DNA from: Prorocentrum cordatum
Taxonomy: Eukaryota; Sar; Dinophyceae; Prorocentrales; Prorocentraceae
Direction of reading: 5' to 3'
DNA: 64,000 bases
Assembly: GCA_963575745.1 (NCBI GenBank)
Contig: CAUYUJ010016913.1
Coordinates: 47,501 to 111,500, forward strand
The notes under the pieces were generated by a model that saw nothing but the letters and a program-made list of their open reading frames with translations, made no database searches and was not told where the DNA came from. The translations under genes and the position numbers were made by a program. Within the stretch, counting starts at the first letter, position 1, and each line of letters opens with the position of its first letter. Of the stretch, positions 10,191 to 18,907 are shown piece after piece.

Positions 10191-10383
10191 GGACATACTA
10201 GTACTATATGTCCTCCTTGGAGGCGCGCGTCCGACCCGAACATATAGTGTACCCATCTTGTAGTATATCGTTTCCCGAGCGGTGTGGCCAGAAAGCGCCC
10301 GCCACGACGCATATACTATAAGATTTCTCGGTGCGCGCGTCGCCCCTGGGGGGGCGACGCACATATAGTATAAGTATGTTGGG
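10190..10383. mobile_element. element with TATAG terminal repeats
   Basis: The ends CATACTAGTACTATATG and CATATAGTATAAGTATG are inverted. Inside are further copies of the motif (ACATATAGTGTACCC, ATATACTATAAGATT) next to hairpins of GGGGGGGCGACGC type. Single copy in the window. Confidence 0.6.
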
Positions 10384-10423
10384 GTGTTGCCGACAAGAGA
10401 TCCGGCAGCAGAGACCTAGTGGT

Positions 10424-10580
10424 AGGTCGGGCATGCCCTCCTACAGGTGGAATGGGGCGAAACATAACAGCTACCCTACAAATGCTCAACAACAGTCAGA
10501 AATAGTGTTGTAAGAGTCGTCCACGGACTATGTCTTGACAAATTTTGAATCGTCGCCCTGTAGAGGGACAGGCCCGACTT
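10424..10580. mobile_element. family P element, copy 2
   Basis: GGTCGGGCATGCCCTCCTAC at one end and CCTGTAGAGGGACAGGCCC at the other, inverted. TA directly flanks both ends, the target-site duplication expected of Tc1/mariner-type elements. Confidence 0.75.
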
Positions 10581-10669
10581 ACATGTAGTGTCGGGTGGTC
10601 ACGGCGCCAGTTTCGGCCCTGGCGAGGTCCTCAGGAGGCCTCGAAAGGTCTTCGGCGAGGTCCTCAGGT

Positions 10670-10838
10670 CCAGACCCCCAACGTCGTGATTTGTTTCACA
10701 ACGTCGACCCCAGAGGTCTGGACCCCTTCCCGGGGACCAGATTTTCATGGACCCCTTCCCGGGGACCACATTTTCATCCTGAGTCGTTTTTTGATGGCCC
10801 CGTCGCGTTTTTTTCTGCAACGCGAGGAGGTCTGGGGG
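10670..10838 (+). mobile_element. family A element, copy 2, with internal duplication
   Basis: Ends CCAGACCCCC and GGTCTGGGGG. The block GGACCCCTTCCCGGGGACCA followed by ATTTTCAT occurs twice in tandem inside. AAAGGTCTTCGGCGA occurs just outside both ends (10632 and 10847). Confidence 0.75.
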
Positions 10839-11060
10839 ATGCCTCTAAAGGTCTTCGGCGAACGTTCGAGGACCTCCACGAGCTCGGGGGAAACATCGGC
10901 GGATTCCCCTGGCGCACGGGCCACGAGGCTCGCATCCGGCAGCGTGTGGCTGTGACTTCGTGGAGGCCCCCAGGCCTGCCCAGAGGCGCACCAGTGACCC
11001 TGGAAGCCGGAGGTTGGGCCCGACTTGGCCATCAGTGGATCTCAACCGCAACGAGAGTGG
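10839..11060 (+). CDS. possible exon, unknown protein
   Basis: A plus-strand frame after element A: LRRTFEDLHELGGNIGGF, then HEARIRQRVAVTSWRPPG. It is open to element B at 11074. The minus strand is open too. It could be the next exon of the 9.2-10.2 kb candidate gene. Confidence 0.3.
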
Positions 11061-11073
11061 AAGAACAGATACC

Positions 11074-11232
11074 ATAAACATATTTTTTTTGGCGCTCCGC
11101 GTGGATTTCTTGGATCTGCGGCGGAACCCCCTCCCTGGCGCGCGGAGCGCGCCAGGGACGGCACCGGAGGCGCCGCCGGGGGGGCTCAGCGCGGATCCAA
11201 GAAATCCGCGCGGAGCGCCAGAAGTTTATGTT
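11074..11232. mobile_element. family B foldback, copy 4
   Basis: ACATATTTTTTTTGGCGCTC to the inverted AGCGCCAGAAGTTTATGT, with a GGCGCGCGGAGCGCGCC centre and GGATCCAAGAAATCCGCG. Confidence 0.75.
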
Positions 11233-11350
11233 CATGGCGTTTTCCTTCCTCGAGCAACGTGTCCCAAGTAGTTCACCCAAATCTCCGACGTCGCTTCGTC
11301 TGCAAATGCGTGGCCCACGTGGACTCCAGACCAGAGAAGCGCGAACATAC

Positions 11351-11738
11351 TCATCTCTGACACCCGCGCGAGGGGGCTCCCTCGCCTCGCCTGGCGACGC
11401 TTTGCCGGGAACCTCCAGCGTCCTTCTCCCCGTCGCTGGTCGGGTTCGGATCCGGGTTCAGGTAGTACACGTTCCCGCCCCAGCCGTGCTCGTCGAGGCA
11501 GACGGTGGGGTCGAAGAGGACGCCGAGGGCGTGCTCGCACGGGACGTCCTTCTGAAACTGGTATGCCGACCTCGGGGCGAAGCGGCCCCGCTCCCGCCCG
11601 AGGAGGGCCCAGCGGTGGCTGGCCGGCGCGCGCAGTGGGGGCACGGCGGGAGCGGGGCCGGCCCTCTGGAGAGGGTTCCCAGCCAGGTTGCCAGGAGGAG
11701 CCCTCTTTCGGAGCGGCCCCGGGTTCGCGGCATGGAGT
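11351..11738 (-). CDS. terminal exon of an unknown minus-strand gene
   Basis: 129 codons to the stop at 11351. Text includes LHAANPGPLRKRAPPG, RWALLGRERGRFAPRS, YQFQKDVPCEHALGVLF and VCLDEHGWGGNVYYLNP. The upstream end is an acceptor (AAAGACAG at 11739-11746, minus) supplied by family C. With the donor GCGA|GTTTAC at 11916, the two frames rejoin exactly in phase 2, so 11351-11738 and 11917-12186 read as one protein (..CFSLDSG|E-LHAAN..). The Cys/His and Trp-rich centre suggests a folded domain, but I recognise no family. Good GC3 throughout. Confidence 0.55.
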
Positions 11739-11916
11739 CTGTCTTTTTTTTTAAGAAAGACTCTGGCATGGACGAGGGGGGGGGGGCTGAACCTGATGGA
11801 GGCCGCAAGCGGCTTGACGTGCGGAAATCACGCAAGTCGAAAGACACTTGCACGCTCGTGCTCGATGGAAGAGGGGCGAGGGGGGGGGGGGGGGGCCGAA
11901 CGCCATGCAAGTAAAC
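11739..11916 (-). mobile_element. family C element acting as intron, copy 2
   Basis: 178 bp. On the minus strand it starts GTTTACTTGCATGG and ends TTAAAAAAAAAGACAG. It carries the family core TTGACGTGCGGAAATC and GCACGCTCGTGCTCGA, and a poly-G run at 11879-11895. Removal joins the two flanking exons without frame change; this is the clearest introner case in the window. Confidence 0.65.
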
Positions 11917-12186
11917 TCGCCCGAATCCAAAGAGAAACAGGCTCTTGCCGATCGCTGCATGCGATGCGACGGCGGCGGCCCGCGTGCTCGGGCCTGGCCA
12001 CCCCGCGCCATCTCGAGGAGGCCTGGCTCTCGGAATCTCACGACTCCGGCCTCCGGCGGCCGCCAGGGACGAGTCACCGGTGGTTTGAAAAAATTTGGCA
12101 AATCCACCCTTTTGGATCCCTGTCCGTCCTCAGGCCACCATCCCTCAGGAGACCCCATCTTTGAACCACCGAATTCAGGCACCCGC
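11917..12186 (-). CDS. internal exon of the same unknown gene
   Basis: Ninety codons. RVPEFGGSKMGSPEGWW, LPNFFKPPVTRPWRPPE, GVVRFREPGLLEMARGG and QRSARACFSLDSG are visible. The acceptor is CGACGCAG at 12187; the frame is compatible with phase 2 from the exon at 12757-12893. The final codons (ACFSLDSG) are partly written by the end of element C, since the C copy at 25850 is preceded by ACFSSDSG. No family is recognised. Confidence 0.5.
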
Positions 12187-12302
12187 CTGCGTCGCCCCCG
12201 GCGAGGCGCAGCTGCTGGGAAGCAGACCCCGAAGCAGGAAAGCCTCCGGGAGCCGACGAGAACGCCCGAAACCCCTGGGGGACCGACGCGCAGCCGAACG
12301 CT

Positions 12303-12526
12303 GTACGGTCGGGAGCGTTTGCTCAGCATGTCGCGGCAGCGGCGGTCCCAGCGACACGCCGTGCTCTGCAAGCTGATAGCGTGTCGCTCGCTCCGCGGGG
12401 CAAAGGGCGGAGAAGAGCTCGGGACGTCGAACGCTTGGAGAGATGTAGACGCGGTCAGTGTCGCGCAGGAGCGTGGTGGGCCAGCACCGGCGGAGCGACA
12501 CCCTGGGCAAACGTTCATGACCGTAC
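12303..12526. mobile_element. family I element, copy 1
   Basis: The ends TACGGTCGGGAGCGTTTGC and GCAAACGTTCATGACCGTA are inverted. The core holds GCGACACGCCGTGCTCTGCA and GTGTCGCTCGCTCCGC. It lies in the intron between two exons of the 11.3-12.9 kb gene. Confidence 0.7.
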
Positions 12527-12548
12527 TTCCACCCCCACCCCCTCTCTT

Positions 12549-12782
12549 GAGCAGGGACCGACCGTCACGGCATTCCTCTAGGCCTACCACGAGACTTTCT
12601 CAGAACCCGAAGATGTTCGAATAACATAAACAAGGTTCTTAGAACGTAGCCCCGATGTGTTCAATCAAGACGGTCTCAGCCACAACTGTTCTAAGAACAT
12701 TTCGTGCAGACCACAAAAGGTTCTTAGAACATTGTTTGGTGGGCCTATAGGCAGACCAAGACGCTTCGCCACTGCTCGACTC
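12549..12782 (-). mobile_element. family E element (introner candidate), copy 1
   Basis: 234 bp. Left end GAGCAGGGACCGACCGTC, right end GACGCTTCGCCACTGCTCGA, imperfect inverted repeats extending through AGGCCTACCA and TGGGCCTATAGG. Internal GTTCTTAGAACATT palindromes. On the minus strand the upstream exon frame runs into it as SSGEAS, then a GT donor at 12756. Confidence 0.65.
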
Positions 12783-12893
12783 TCCCGGGGACCGCACGGC
12801 CCAGTACGAGCGCGAGAGCGGCCTGCCTGTGCCCTCGATGAGGCCCAGGAGCTCCTCGGCGGACGCGCCCCGCCAGATGACCTGGGCAGGGTG
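12757..12893 (-). CDS. upstream exon of the 11.3-12.9 kb gene
   Basis: The frame reads HPAQVIWRGASAEELLGLIE, then GTGRPLSRSYWAVRSPGE, then SSGEAS from element E. The acceptor is CCCTGCAG at 12894-12899. The donor TTG|GTCTGCC at 12756 leaves phase 2, matching the next exon at 12186. Strong GC3. Upstream lies a CGT-repeat tract, probably another intron. Function unknown. Confidence 0.5.
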
Positions 12894-12904
12894 CTGCAGG
12901 GTGC

Positions 12905-13240
12905 GCCGCGTTCGATCGGATTCGTCGTTCGATCGGCGTCGTCGTTCGACCAGCGTCGTCGCAGATCGGGGCGGGTCGTCGTCGTTGCAGGCCGCCGTCG
13001 TAGATCGTGGTAGCTCGTCGTAGTCGTGGCCGTGGTATGTCGCGGAGGATCGTCGTGATTGGAGATCGTCGCCGTAGGTCGTGGCAGATCGTCGCCGCAG
13101 TCGCCATAGATCGCCGTCGCAGCTCGCCGTCGGAGCTCGCCGTCGTAGATCGCGTCGAAGATCGTCGTCGTAGATCGTCGTCGTCGCTCGTCGCCGTCGC
13201 CGTCGCCGTCGTCGCCGTCGGCAGTCGTCGCGCATTGTCG
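12905..13240. repeat. CGTCGT-rich tract
   Basis: Degenerate CGT/CGATCGTCG repeats with interspersed AGATCG. Long Arg/Ser/Thr-rich frames across it are repeat artefacts. Confidence 0.85.
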
Positions 13241-13424
13241 GTCGCCGTTGTCCCCCAAACGGCCCAGGCAAGGGCGGTGGAAGCCCAGCGGCCGGGGCGT
13301 TGGGCAGGGTCCTGGGCGGGGCCCAATCCCGGCGGGAAAGTGGGGGGGGGGCGAGGGCAGAAACAGGTGGGGAGGGAAAGGGGGCTGCGGAAAGTTCTCG
13401 TCGTGACGAGCCTGGCGCTGGTTT

Positions 13425-13565
13425 CTGACACCGCGTGGATCGCCCAACCTTGAACGATCGCCAGGCCGTTCCATATTGATCGATTCTGGGCCCCTGGCGG
13501 CGTTCAACCTTGCATGCCCGCGGCGGGTCACCGCCGCGTCGGCATGAAACGAACCTACCGTACGG
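13425..13565. repeat. family J repeat, copy 2
   Basis: Matches 6345-6495: TCTGACACCGCGTGGATC, CCAACCTTGAACGATCG, CGATTCTGGG, GCGGCGGGTCACCGCCGC. Confidence 0.55.
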
Positions 13566-13743
13566 TCGGGAGCTTTTTCTCAGCGTGTCGTGGCGGCGGC
13601 CCCAGCGACACCAGGGCGACAGGTCGGGAACGGTTCGGGACGCTGTCCCTTGGGAATGGGGATGGGGATAGCGTGTCGCACCGAGGCGTGCTGGAGCAGA
13701 ACCGGCGGCGCTACACGCTGAGCCAAAGCTCCCGACTGTGTAG
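13562..13743. mobile_element. family I element, copy 2
   Basis: The ends TACGGTCGGGAGCTTTTTC and AAAGCTCCCGACTGTGTA are inverted. The next base makes TAG, which can serve as the acceptor of the exon that begins at 13744. Confidence 0.7.
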
Positions 13744-13982
13744 GCGTGCACGGTGACACCCAGATCGAACACCAACATAACCGATGGTGGCCGCGGAGCA
13801 GTCGAAGGGGCCGAACCGCGGACACGCTCGGGGACTCGGGCCCCCCAGCTCGTGGCTTCTATCTTGCTCCGCAGCGACAGGGGGCTCGTCGTGGTCAAGA
13901 CTACCGCGGGCGAGGCGGTAGCGATCTGCGCCTGCACAAAGGGGCGCCAACAAAAAGGGTTCCTCTACGCCGACATTGGCGC
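13744..13982 (+). CDS. exon of unknown plus-strand gene
   Basis: Eighty codons. PQLVASILLRSDRGLVVVK, AGEAVAICACTKGRQQKG and FLYADIGA form a compact alternating hydrophobic/charged pattern typical of a beta-rich domain. It is followed by a strong donor, GC|GTAAGC, at 13983. The upstream acceptor TAG comes from the end of an I element. I do not recognise the family. Confidence 0.5.
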
Positions 13983-14027
13983 GTAAGCTGCTGGCGCAAG
14001 GCCGCGCGCAGGCGCCTTCGCCTCCAG

Positions 14028-14365
14028 TGTGGCATCCGCGCTGGCGGCCCGCGTAAGCCGCGGCGTCAGGTCGCCATGTCATCTCGCGCAAGACCCCTTT
14101 GTGATCGTCGCTCAAGTGGAGCAGGGGGAGAGGAGGGACGAGGAGGAGGAGGCCCGCTCTGACGGTGCGCGTCTTCCTGGGGGCGGCGCTGGCGGCCTCG
14201 GCCTTTCGGCGAGGGCCGCCGTGCGCACTGGGCTACACCCAGCGCTTCGTGACAAAACTCACGACGGAAGGCCTTTCGTCATCCACGGCCTCCCAAGGCC
14301 CGCATACTGGGACCCGAGGGCCGTCCAACACGACGAAATCCCTGGGAAGGGGTGGAGGCCCCCAG
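14028..14365 (+). CDS. next exon of the same plus-strand gene
   Basis: Joined in phase to the exon above across a 45-bp GT..CAG gap. VASALAARVSRGVRSPCH, QDPFVIVAQVEQGERRDE, LSARAAVRTGLHPALRD and DGRPFVIHGLPRPAYWD are visible. It ends at CCCAG|GTGTCC, after which a GATCCTCGATC/CTC repeat begins, consistent with an intron. The 45-bp intron is unusually short; a frameshift is the alternative. Function unknown. Confidence 0.48.
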
Positions 14366-14387
14366 GTGTCCCTGGAGTCGATCCTCC

Positions 14388-14565
14388 TCGATGCTCCAAC
14401 CTCCTCCTCGATCTTCCTCCTCACCCGCCTCCTCCTCCTCGATCTTCGATCCTCGATCCTCGATCCTCGATCTTCGATCCGCGTCATTCTTTTTCGATCT
14501 TCGATCTTCCTCCTCCTCCTCCTCCTCCTCCTCCTCGGTCCTCGATCGTCGATCCTCGAAAACCT
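14388..14565. repeat. CTC and GATCCTC repeat tract
   Basis: CTCCTC runs with a GATCCTCGATC/GATCTTCGATC minisatellite. Probably intronic. Confidence 0.85.
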
Positions 14566-14790
14566 TGACGGGGGTCTCGGAGCGCGCCCCGACTCCGAAC
14601 AAGGGCTTCGGGGCGCCACCCGACCGTGGCGACGAGGGCCGCCCCGGGAGAGGCCCCCTGGGCATCTTCTCCCAGGGAAAAAGGCCTCGTTCAGGGACGT
14701 CCACGAAGTGGGCGCATAAGAGAGGGGGGGGCTCGCAGGCCATGGCCCGAGACTGTGCGCGGACGTGGGGGGGGGGGGCCAGGAGACGTA

Positions 14791-14980
14791 CCCAGACCCC
14801 CTCGAGTCATGCAGAATCGCGACGGGAAGTTGTTCGCTGGTTTCGGCCTCCAGGGGCGCTTACAGGGCCTCGGGGCCGTCCCAAAAACGGCCCCAGATGA
14901 AAAGTACGGGTCCCCAGGAGTGGGTCGAGACCTCCAGGGATCGACGGCATGAAAGAGTGATGGCGTCGGGGGTCTGGGGT
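14791..14980 (-). mobile_element. family A element, copy 3
   Basis: Reverse orientation. CCCAGACCCC at the left, GGGGGTCTGGGG at the right, with TTTCGGCCTCCAGGGG and CAGATGAAAAGTACGGG inside. Confidence 0.7.
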
Positions 14981-15094
14981 CTGGGTGCTGAAAGGGCCAC
15001 GATATCCGGGGAGACTTCATGGCTCTGCCCATGATAGCTCCCCCCCTGCTCATCCCCTCCCTCTTGGCCGCCCCTGACCCGTCATCCCGTCCCG

Positions 15095-15258
15095 TGCTGT
15101 GACGGCACCAGGGTTTGAAGACGGCCTCCCCTCGACCTCCGCCCTCCGTGCCGCTGCGGCAACTGCGGAGAGCGCAGAAAGCTGGGTCGAGCGAACGCCA
15201 GAGCTGGCGAAACACGTCAAGCTCGATTGACCTGTCGGGTCGCCAAGAGTCTGGCACA
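15095..15258 (-). CDS. possible exon, two frames open
   Basis: Two minus-strand frames look coding: RSIELDVFRQLWRSLDPAFC, and an Ala-rich one, TQLSALSAVAAAARRAEVE. The frame cannot be decided without a transcript. No family is recognised. Confidence 0.27.
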
Positions 15259-15499
15259 CGGTATCCTCAGGCGCAGGTCTGTGCACGAAAGCGAAACTTC
15301 CCTACAATCTCCCCGTGCCGCCCCTTCGCGACAATGGAGTTTTCTGGACCGCTTTCCGGATACCTTCCTGGGTACGGCGAAAAAAAAAAAAACATCCGTG
15401 TGTGCCTGACCTTCCCTCGGACGTCGCAGCGCTGTCGCGACGCGGACAAGCGGGGCTGTCGACCCACTCCGCGGAGCTGGCTCGGTCGACGCTGTGCTG

Positions 15500-15587
15500 C
15501 CACAGGCCCTCGGGGAAAAGGCCCCCGCAGGCCGAAACCAAAAAAAAACGACCAGTGCGACTTTGCATCAACGCGAGGAGGTCTGGG
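15500..15587. mobile_element. partial family A element
   Basis: GGCCCTCGGGG, AGGCCGAAACC, GCATCAACGCGAGGAGG and GGTCTGGG: one half of the element. Confidence 0.5.
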
Positions 15588-15594
15588 TATCTTA

Positions 15595-15795
15595 CTTCGG
15601 TGGCACCGGGCCCGGCCCCCCCGCCCGCCCACGGGCGCGCCTCCCCGAACGCCGCGCGGCGCGGCCGGTTGAACTGCGGCGGCGGCGCCCACGCGGGGCG
15701 CTGCTGCCGGGGCGACTGGTCGCACAGCGGCGACGTCCGCGAAAAGGGCCACGAGCTCTCCGGCTCGCCTGGCGGTCCCTTCTCTTCAAAATACA
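15595..15795 (-). CDS. probable exon, unknown Pro-rich protein
   Basis: A minus-strand frame with almost exclusively G/C third positions: EEKGPPGEPESSWPFSRTS, LCDQSPRQQRPAWAPPPQ and NRPRRAAFGEARPW. It stops at the family A fragment, which could hold the downstream intron. No domain; possibly a disordered linker. Confidence 0.4.
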
Positions 15796-15850
15796 ACGCG
15801 GAGTTCTTGCGGATTGATTGTTCCGATCCTTGCGACTCTCTGCGCTGGGG

Positions 15851-16032
15851 CCTTGACCACAAGAAACCTTCCACGAGAAGCCCAACCTTGAGCTCCCAGG
15901 GCGTCCATCGATTTTTGTTGTGGGAAGGTCACGCTTTTCATGGCAAAACCATCGATACCCAATAAACCCAGGGCACCCTGGGCCCTGGAGGCACGCAAGG
16001 TGTTTCTTGGCATGGGCCCCCATTGTACTTTG
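15851..16032 (+). repeat. family K repeat, copy 1
   Basis: It shares with 41226-41402: AAACCTTCCACGAGAAGCCC, GCGTCCATCGA, ATGGCAAAACCATCGA, AAGGTGTTTCTTGGCATGGG. Confidence 0.6.
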
Positions 16033-16179
16033 CACAATATGATGTGGATCTGGGGCAGAAAACTTTCCCCTGAGAGACCTGGAGACCTGGTGGGAGCCTG
16101 CGGATTGAAACAAGTCAGTCCGTCGGAGGTCATGGAGTGGGACTCACAAATCCCCCAGGCGAAACACGAAAACGCCACG

Positions 16180-16470
16180 ATCACTCGATCCCCGCCTGGG
16201 CTCCGCTGCCGAAGGGGCCCACGAGGGCCGTTAGAAACACGGCCCGCGACGAGAAAGCCTGTCCCGAGGATGGGATCAGGAGGGAGGAAGAAGAGGGAGG
16301 ATTAGGAAACCAGAGGTACTCGGAGGGGGGCTTGAGGGTAGAGGTGCTCGGCGATGCGGGCTCGTGGGAAGTAGGGAAGGGGAGGGGAGGAAGAGGAGGA
16401 GGAAGGGGAGGAGGAGGTGGTGGAAGAGGAACAAAAGCAGGAGCAAGGAGGAACGACATATTCGGAATGT
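16180..16470. CDS. coding-like island, strand undecided
   Basis: Plus frame: ARDEKACPEDGIRREEEEGG, LRVEVLGDAGSWEVGKGRGG. Minus frame: LKPPSEYLWFPNPPSSSS, AVFLTALVGPFGSGAQAGIE. Both are plausible; a GGAGGAGGAAGG stretch at the right limits composition evidence. Confidence 0.22.
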
Positions 16471-16885
16471 GAGCGGTCCTTGTGCCAGTCACCGCTCGCG
16501 CCCCTCCTTGCCGAAAAGGCGGCTCAGCTACGCGGGGAGCTAGGATTGCAAAGCTACGAATGGAGCGTGCCGTAGAAGAGCCCCCTTGATTGCATGCGAG
16601 TCGTACACCAAGCGGTGCGTGGACAGACACACCGCGCATAACACGACAGACGAACCACTCGGAAAATGACAGCGCGAGGTGGTGATGGCGCACCGTGCGC
16701 CTCCAATCCAATTATGACCCAGCTGCGTCTACAATCGTGTGAAGGCTGCCATAAGTGCCTACAGCTTGCTTCAGCACAAATCAGGACGAGCTCTCTGCAC
16801 GGCGCACTTACGCGCTGCACTCAGGTCGGTCTCGCGGGCGTGCGAGAAAATGGTGAACGTTGCGCGGCGAAGCACACATTATTGT

Positions 16886-17100
16886 TCACGGCTCTGAACT
16901 TCTGCGTTCGGACGTCTGGACGGCCACGGCGGCTTGATGCCAATGATCCGTCTGATGCACCTGTTCTAGAAACCGACCAGGCGACGTGTTTGGGCCTTGC
17001 TCAAGCATGCTCCAACGCGCCCATAGAACAACTCCGGTTACACCACCGAAGAGGAAATACAGAATTGGCGTCCCCACGTCAACGACGTATGGGACCACAA
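16886..17100 (-). CDS. possible exon with one membrane segment
   Basis: A ~70-codon frame with PYVVDVGTPILYFLFGGVTG, VVLWARWSMLEQGP, and the stop at 16886. The hydrophobic stretch could be a transmembrane helix. It is downstream of the 17.3-18.5 kb gene on the same strand and might be its alternative last exon or a separate gene. Between them (17170-17210, minus) is a short SFDNIVRIWQP string resembling one WD40 blade strand; this is too little to call. Confidence 0.3.
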
Positions 17101-17270
17101 TTTACTAAGCGACGGCACCAACTTTTCTCTTCTCCAGCCTTGCGTCCTAGCTCAGGCCTTTCGTCTGCGCAGGCTGCCAGATGCGCACAATATTATCGAA
17201 GCTGCTTGACATGCTTGAGCGCTGTACCATCGGGGGCACGAAAATATCTCTGCGCCCACACAGCAGGCAC

Positions 17271-18540
17271 CTAGAACTTGCCCCCGTCAGAAATTGCTGT
17301 CCCATCTTCATTCACAAAAACGCCGACTGTTCCAATAAGCTGGGTGTCGTCCGCGCAGAGGCATTCGCACAAATACCCCTTTACGTTCGCATCCGTCGCG
17401 CCACCTTCCATCCAGAAGACCGACAGCGTCGCGCAACAACACTGTCAGCACGAAGATAAACAAAGTGGGCTGAGCTTGGGAGATGTCGGACGGTTGCGGC
17501 CTTGACAAAACATTGTTCCCATACTCACTCACGACGAACATCCTTCCCTTCATCATCGCACGAACCATTTCTCCAGAACCCCTCGCCTCCTGAGCGCGCC
17601 CAATAAGCTGTCAATGTGGATGCTGCCGAACGCTATCTTCCGATCCAGGGCAAAGAGAAAAACTCAAGAAATGCCCTTTGCCCTTGCCAATTCGACGTTA
17701 CGCCTCGCTGCGTAAATGGAATGGTCTGTGCTGCGCCCAGCCCAGAAGCAACATTAAGTTGACCACAACCCGCCGTCGATGCTAATGTCCCACAGCTTGC
17801 CCTCGGCGTCGCGGAGAAGACTTTCATTGCGATGCCGCATTTTGCTGGTCCCTCCTTCTTTGAAGGAAAAAAAGACGCACGCTCGATGCATACACCGCGT
17901 GTGAAGTGCCTTGCTATTCCACTTTGCAATGCAGACGTCCAACAACAACTGCAATTGCCTGTGTGCATCGGCCAGCGCCTTGCAACGTCTGCTGGAACGT
18001 TGACAGGAGAACCGCATTTTGCTGGTCCATCCTTCTTGTAAAAAAGACGCACGTTCGATGCATACACCGCGTGTGAAGTGCCTTGCTATTCCACTTTGCG
18101 ATGCAAACGTCCAACAACAACTGCAATTGCCTGTGTGCATCGGCCAGCGCCTTGCAAACTTCTGCTGGAACGTCGACAGGAGAACAAGCTCTCCCAGAAC
18201 GCATCCGTCACAAAACTTCCTGCAGCTCTGCAACTGTGAACATGGCCGATTTGATATTCAAGCGAAAGAGAATGGCGTCCTCCGTGTCTGGCGTAAAAAT
18301 GACGTTGCGCACATGCCACTGAATCTTGCTGCGATGTTGCGCGAGGGTATTTGCTCGTTCGTCTATTGCGACGGGGTTGCACGCGCTGTTATTAAACTAG
18401 CCTTTAGGTAGCGGTGTCCGTTTCGCGATACGTTTGACGCAGCTCCACTCGCCAGAAGCAGCAAGGCTTCAATTCCCAACCATATTGCTCGATCTCATTT
18501 TGAAGATAATTTGACCGACTTCCTCAAACAAACTCTGTTT
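17271..18540 (-). CDS. multi-exon gene fragment, unknown product
   Basis: An AT-richer island with several convincing minus-strand open segments. In order they are QNEIEQYGWELKPCCFW (~18430-18535), AIDERANTLAQHRSKIQWHV with RNVIFTPDTEDAILFRLN and AMFTVAELQ (~18205-18395), KALADAHRQLQLLLDVCIAK (~18050-18180 and, duplicated, ~17870-17990), NESLLRDAEGKLWDISIDGG (~17765-17830), DRKIAFGSIHIDSLLGALRR (~17562-17662) and FWMEGGATDANVKGYLCECL with IGTVGVFVNEDGTAISDGG (17271-17441). A GTGAGT donor at 17532 and CTGACAG acceptor at 17442-17448 suit the last junction; an alternative donor is at 17561. Upstream is a P element. I recognise no family. Confidence 0.5.
17828..18187. repeat. tandem duplication of ~178 bp inside the gene
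   Basis: The unit GCATTTTGCTGGTCC ... CCAACAACAACTGCAATTG ... TGACAGGAGAAC occurs twice head to tail, with a few substitutions. Near the CAGAAGTTTGCAAGG/CAGACGTTGCAAGG junction one copy is a base shorter, so the two copies of the coding text are in different frames relative to the unit start. Confidence 0.85.
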
Positions 18541-18554
18541 CCAAAACTACCATT

Positions 18555-18708
18555 AGGTCGGGCATGTCCTCCTACAGGCGGATTTTGGGCGAAAAATAAA
18601 TAATTGTCAAAGAATGGTGGAACAAATCGAGAAATAATAGACCCATCGTCCCCCGACTATTTCTGACTATTTTTGAATGTCCCTCCTGTAGACGGGCACG
18701 CCCGACTT
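18555..18708. mobile_element. family P element, copy 3
   Basis: GGTCGGGCATGTCCTCCTAC to CTCCTGTAGACGGGCACGCC, inverted. TA directly flanks both ends. Confidence 0.75.
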
Positions 18709-18719
18709 AAGACTGCCGT

Positions 18720-18890
18720 GGCTTCCCGCGTGTCCCCTTGGCTCCGGCGCCTCTCCCCGCGTGACCCTTGGGCCCACGAGGGTCCGCAGACGGGCCCGGA
18801 GGACCCCGCGAGGCCCCCGAGGTCGGTCCAACGGGGCCCCGGGTCGCCGAAAGAGCGCTCCAAGACGCCCAAGGCTCGAGCAGGGGATCG
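18720..18890. repeat. degenerate GGCCC/GAGG minisatellite
   Basis: GGGCCC, GAGGCCCCC and GGTCCGCAG repeats resembling those at 19040-19340 and 52780-53330. Frames are open by composition. Confidence 0.45.
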
Positions 18891-18907
18891 GCAACAGAAG
18901 TCATTTA

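Noticed and set aside
17160-17215. SFDNIVRIWQP as evidence for a WD40 protein
   Set aside because: A single partial blade with stops on either side; not enough to name the gene.
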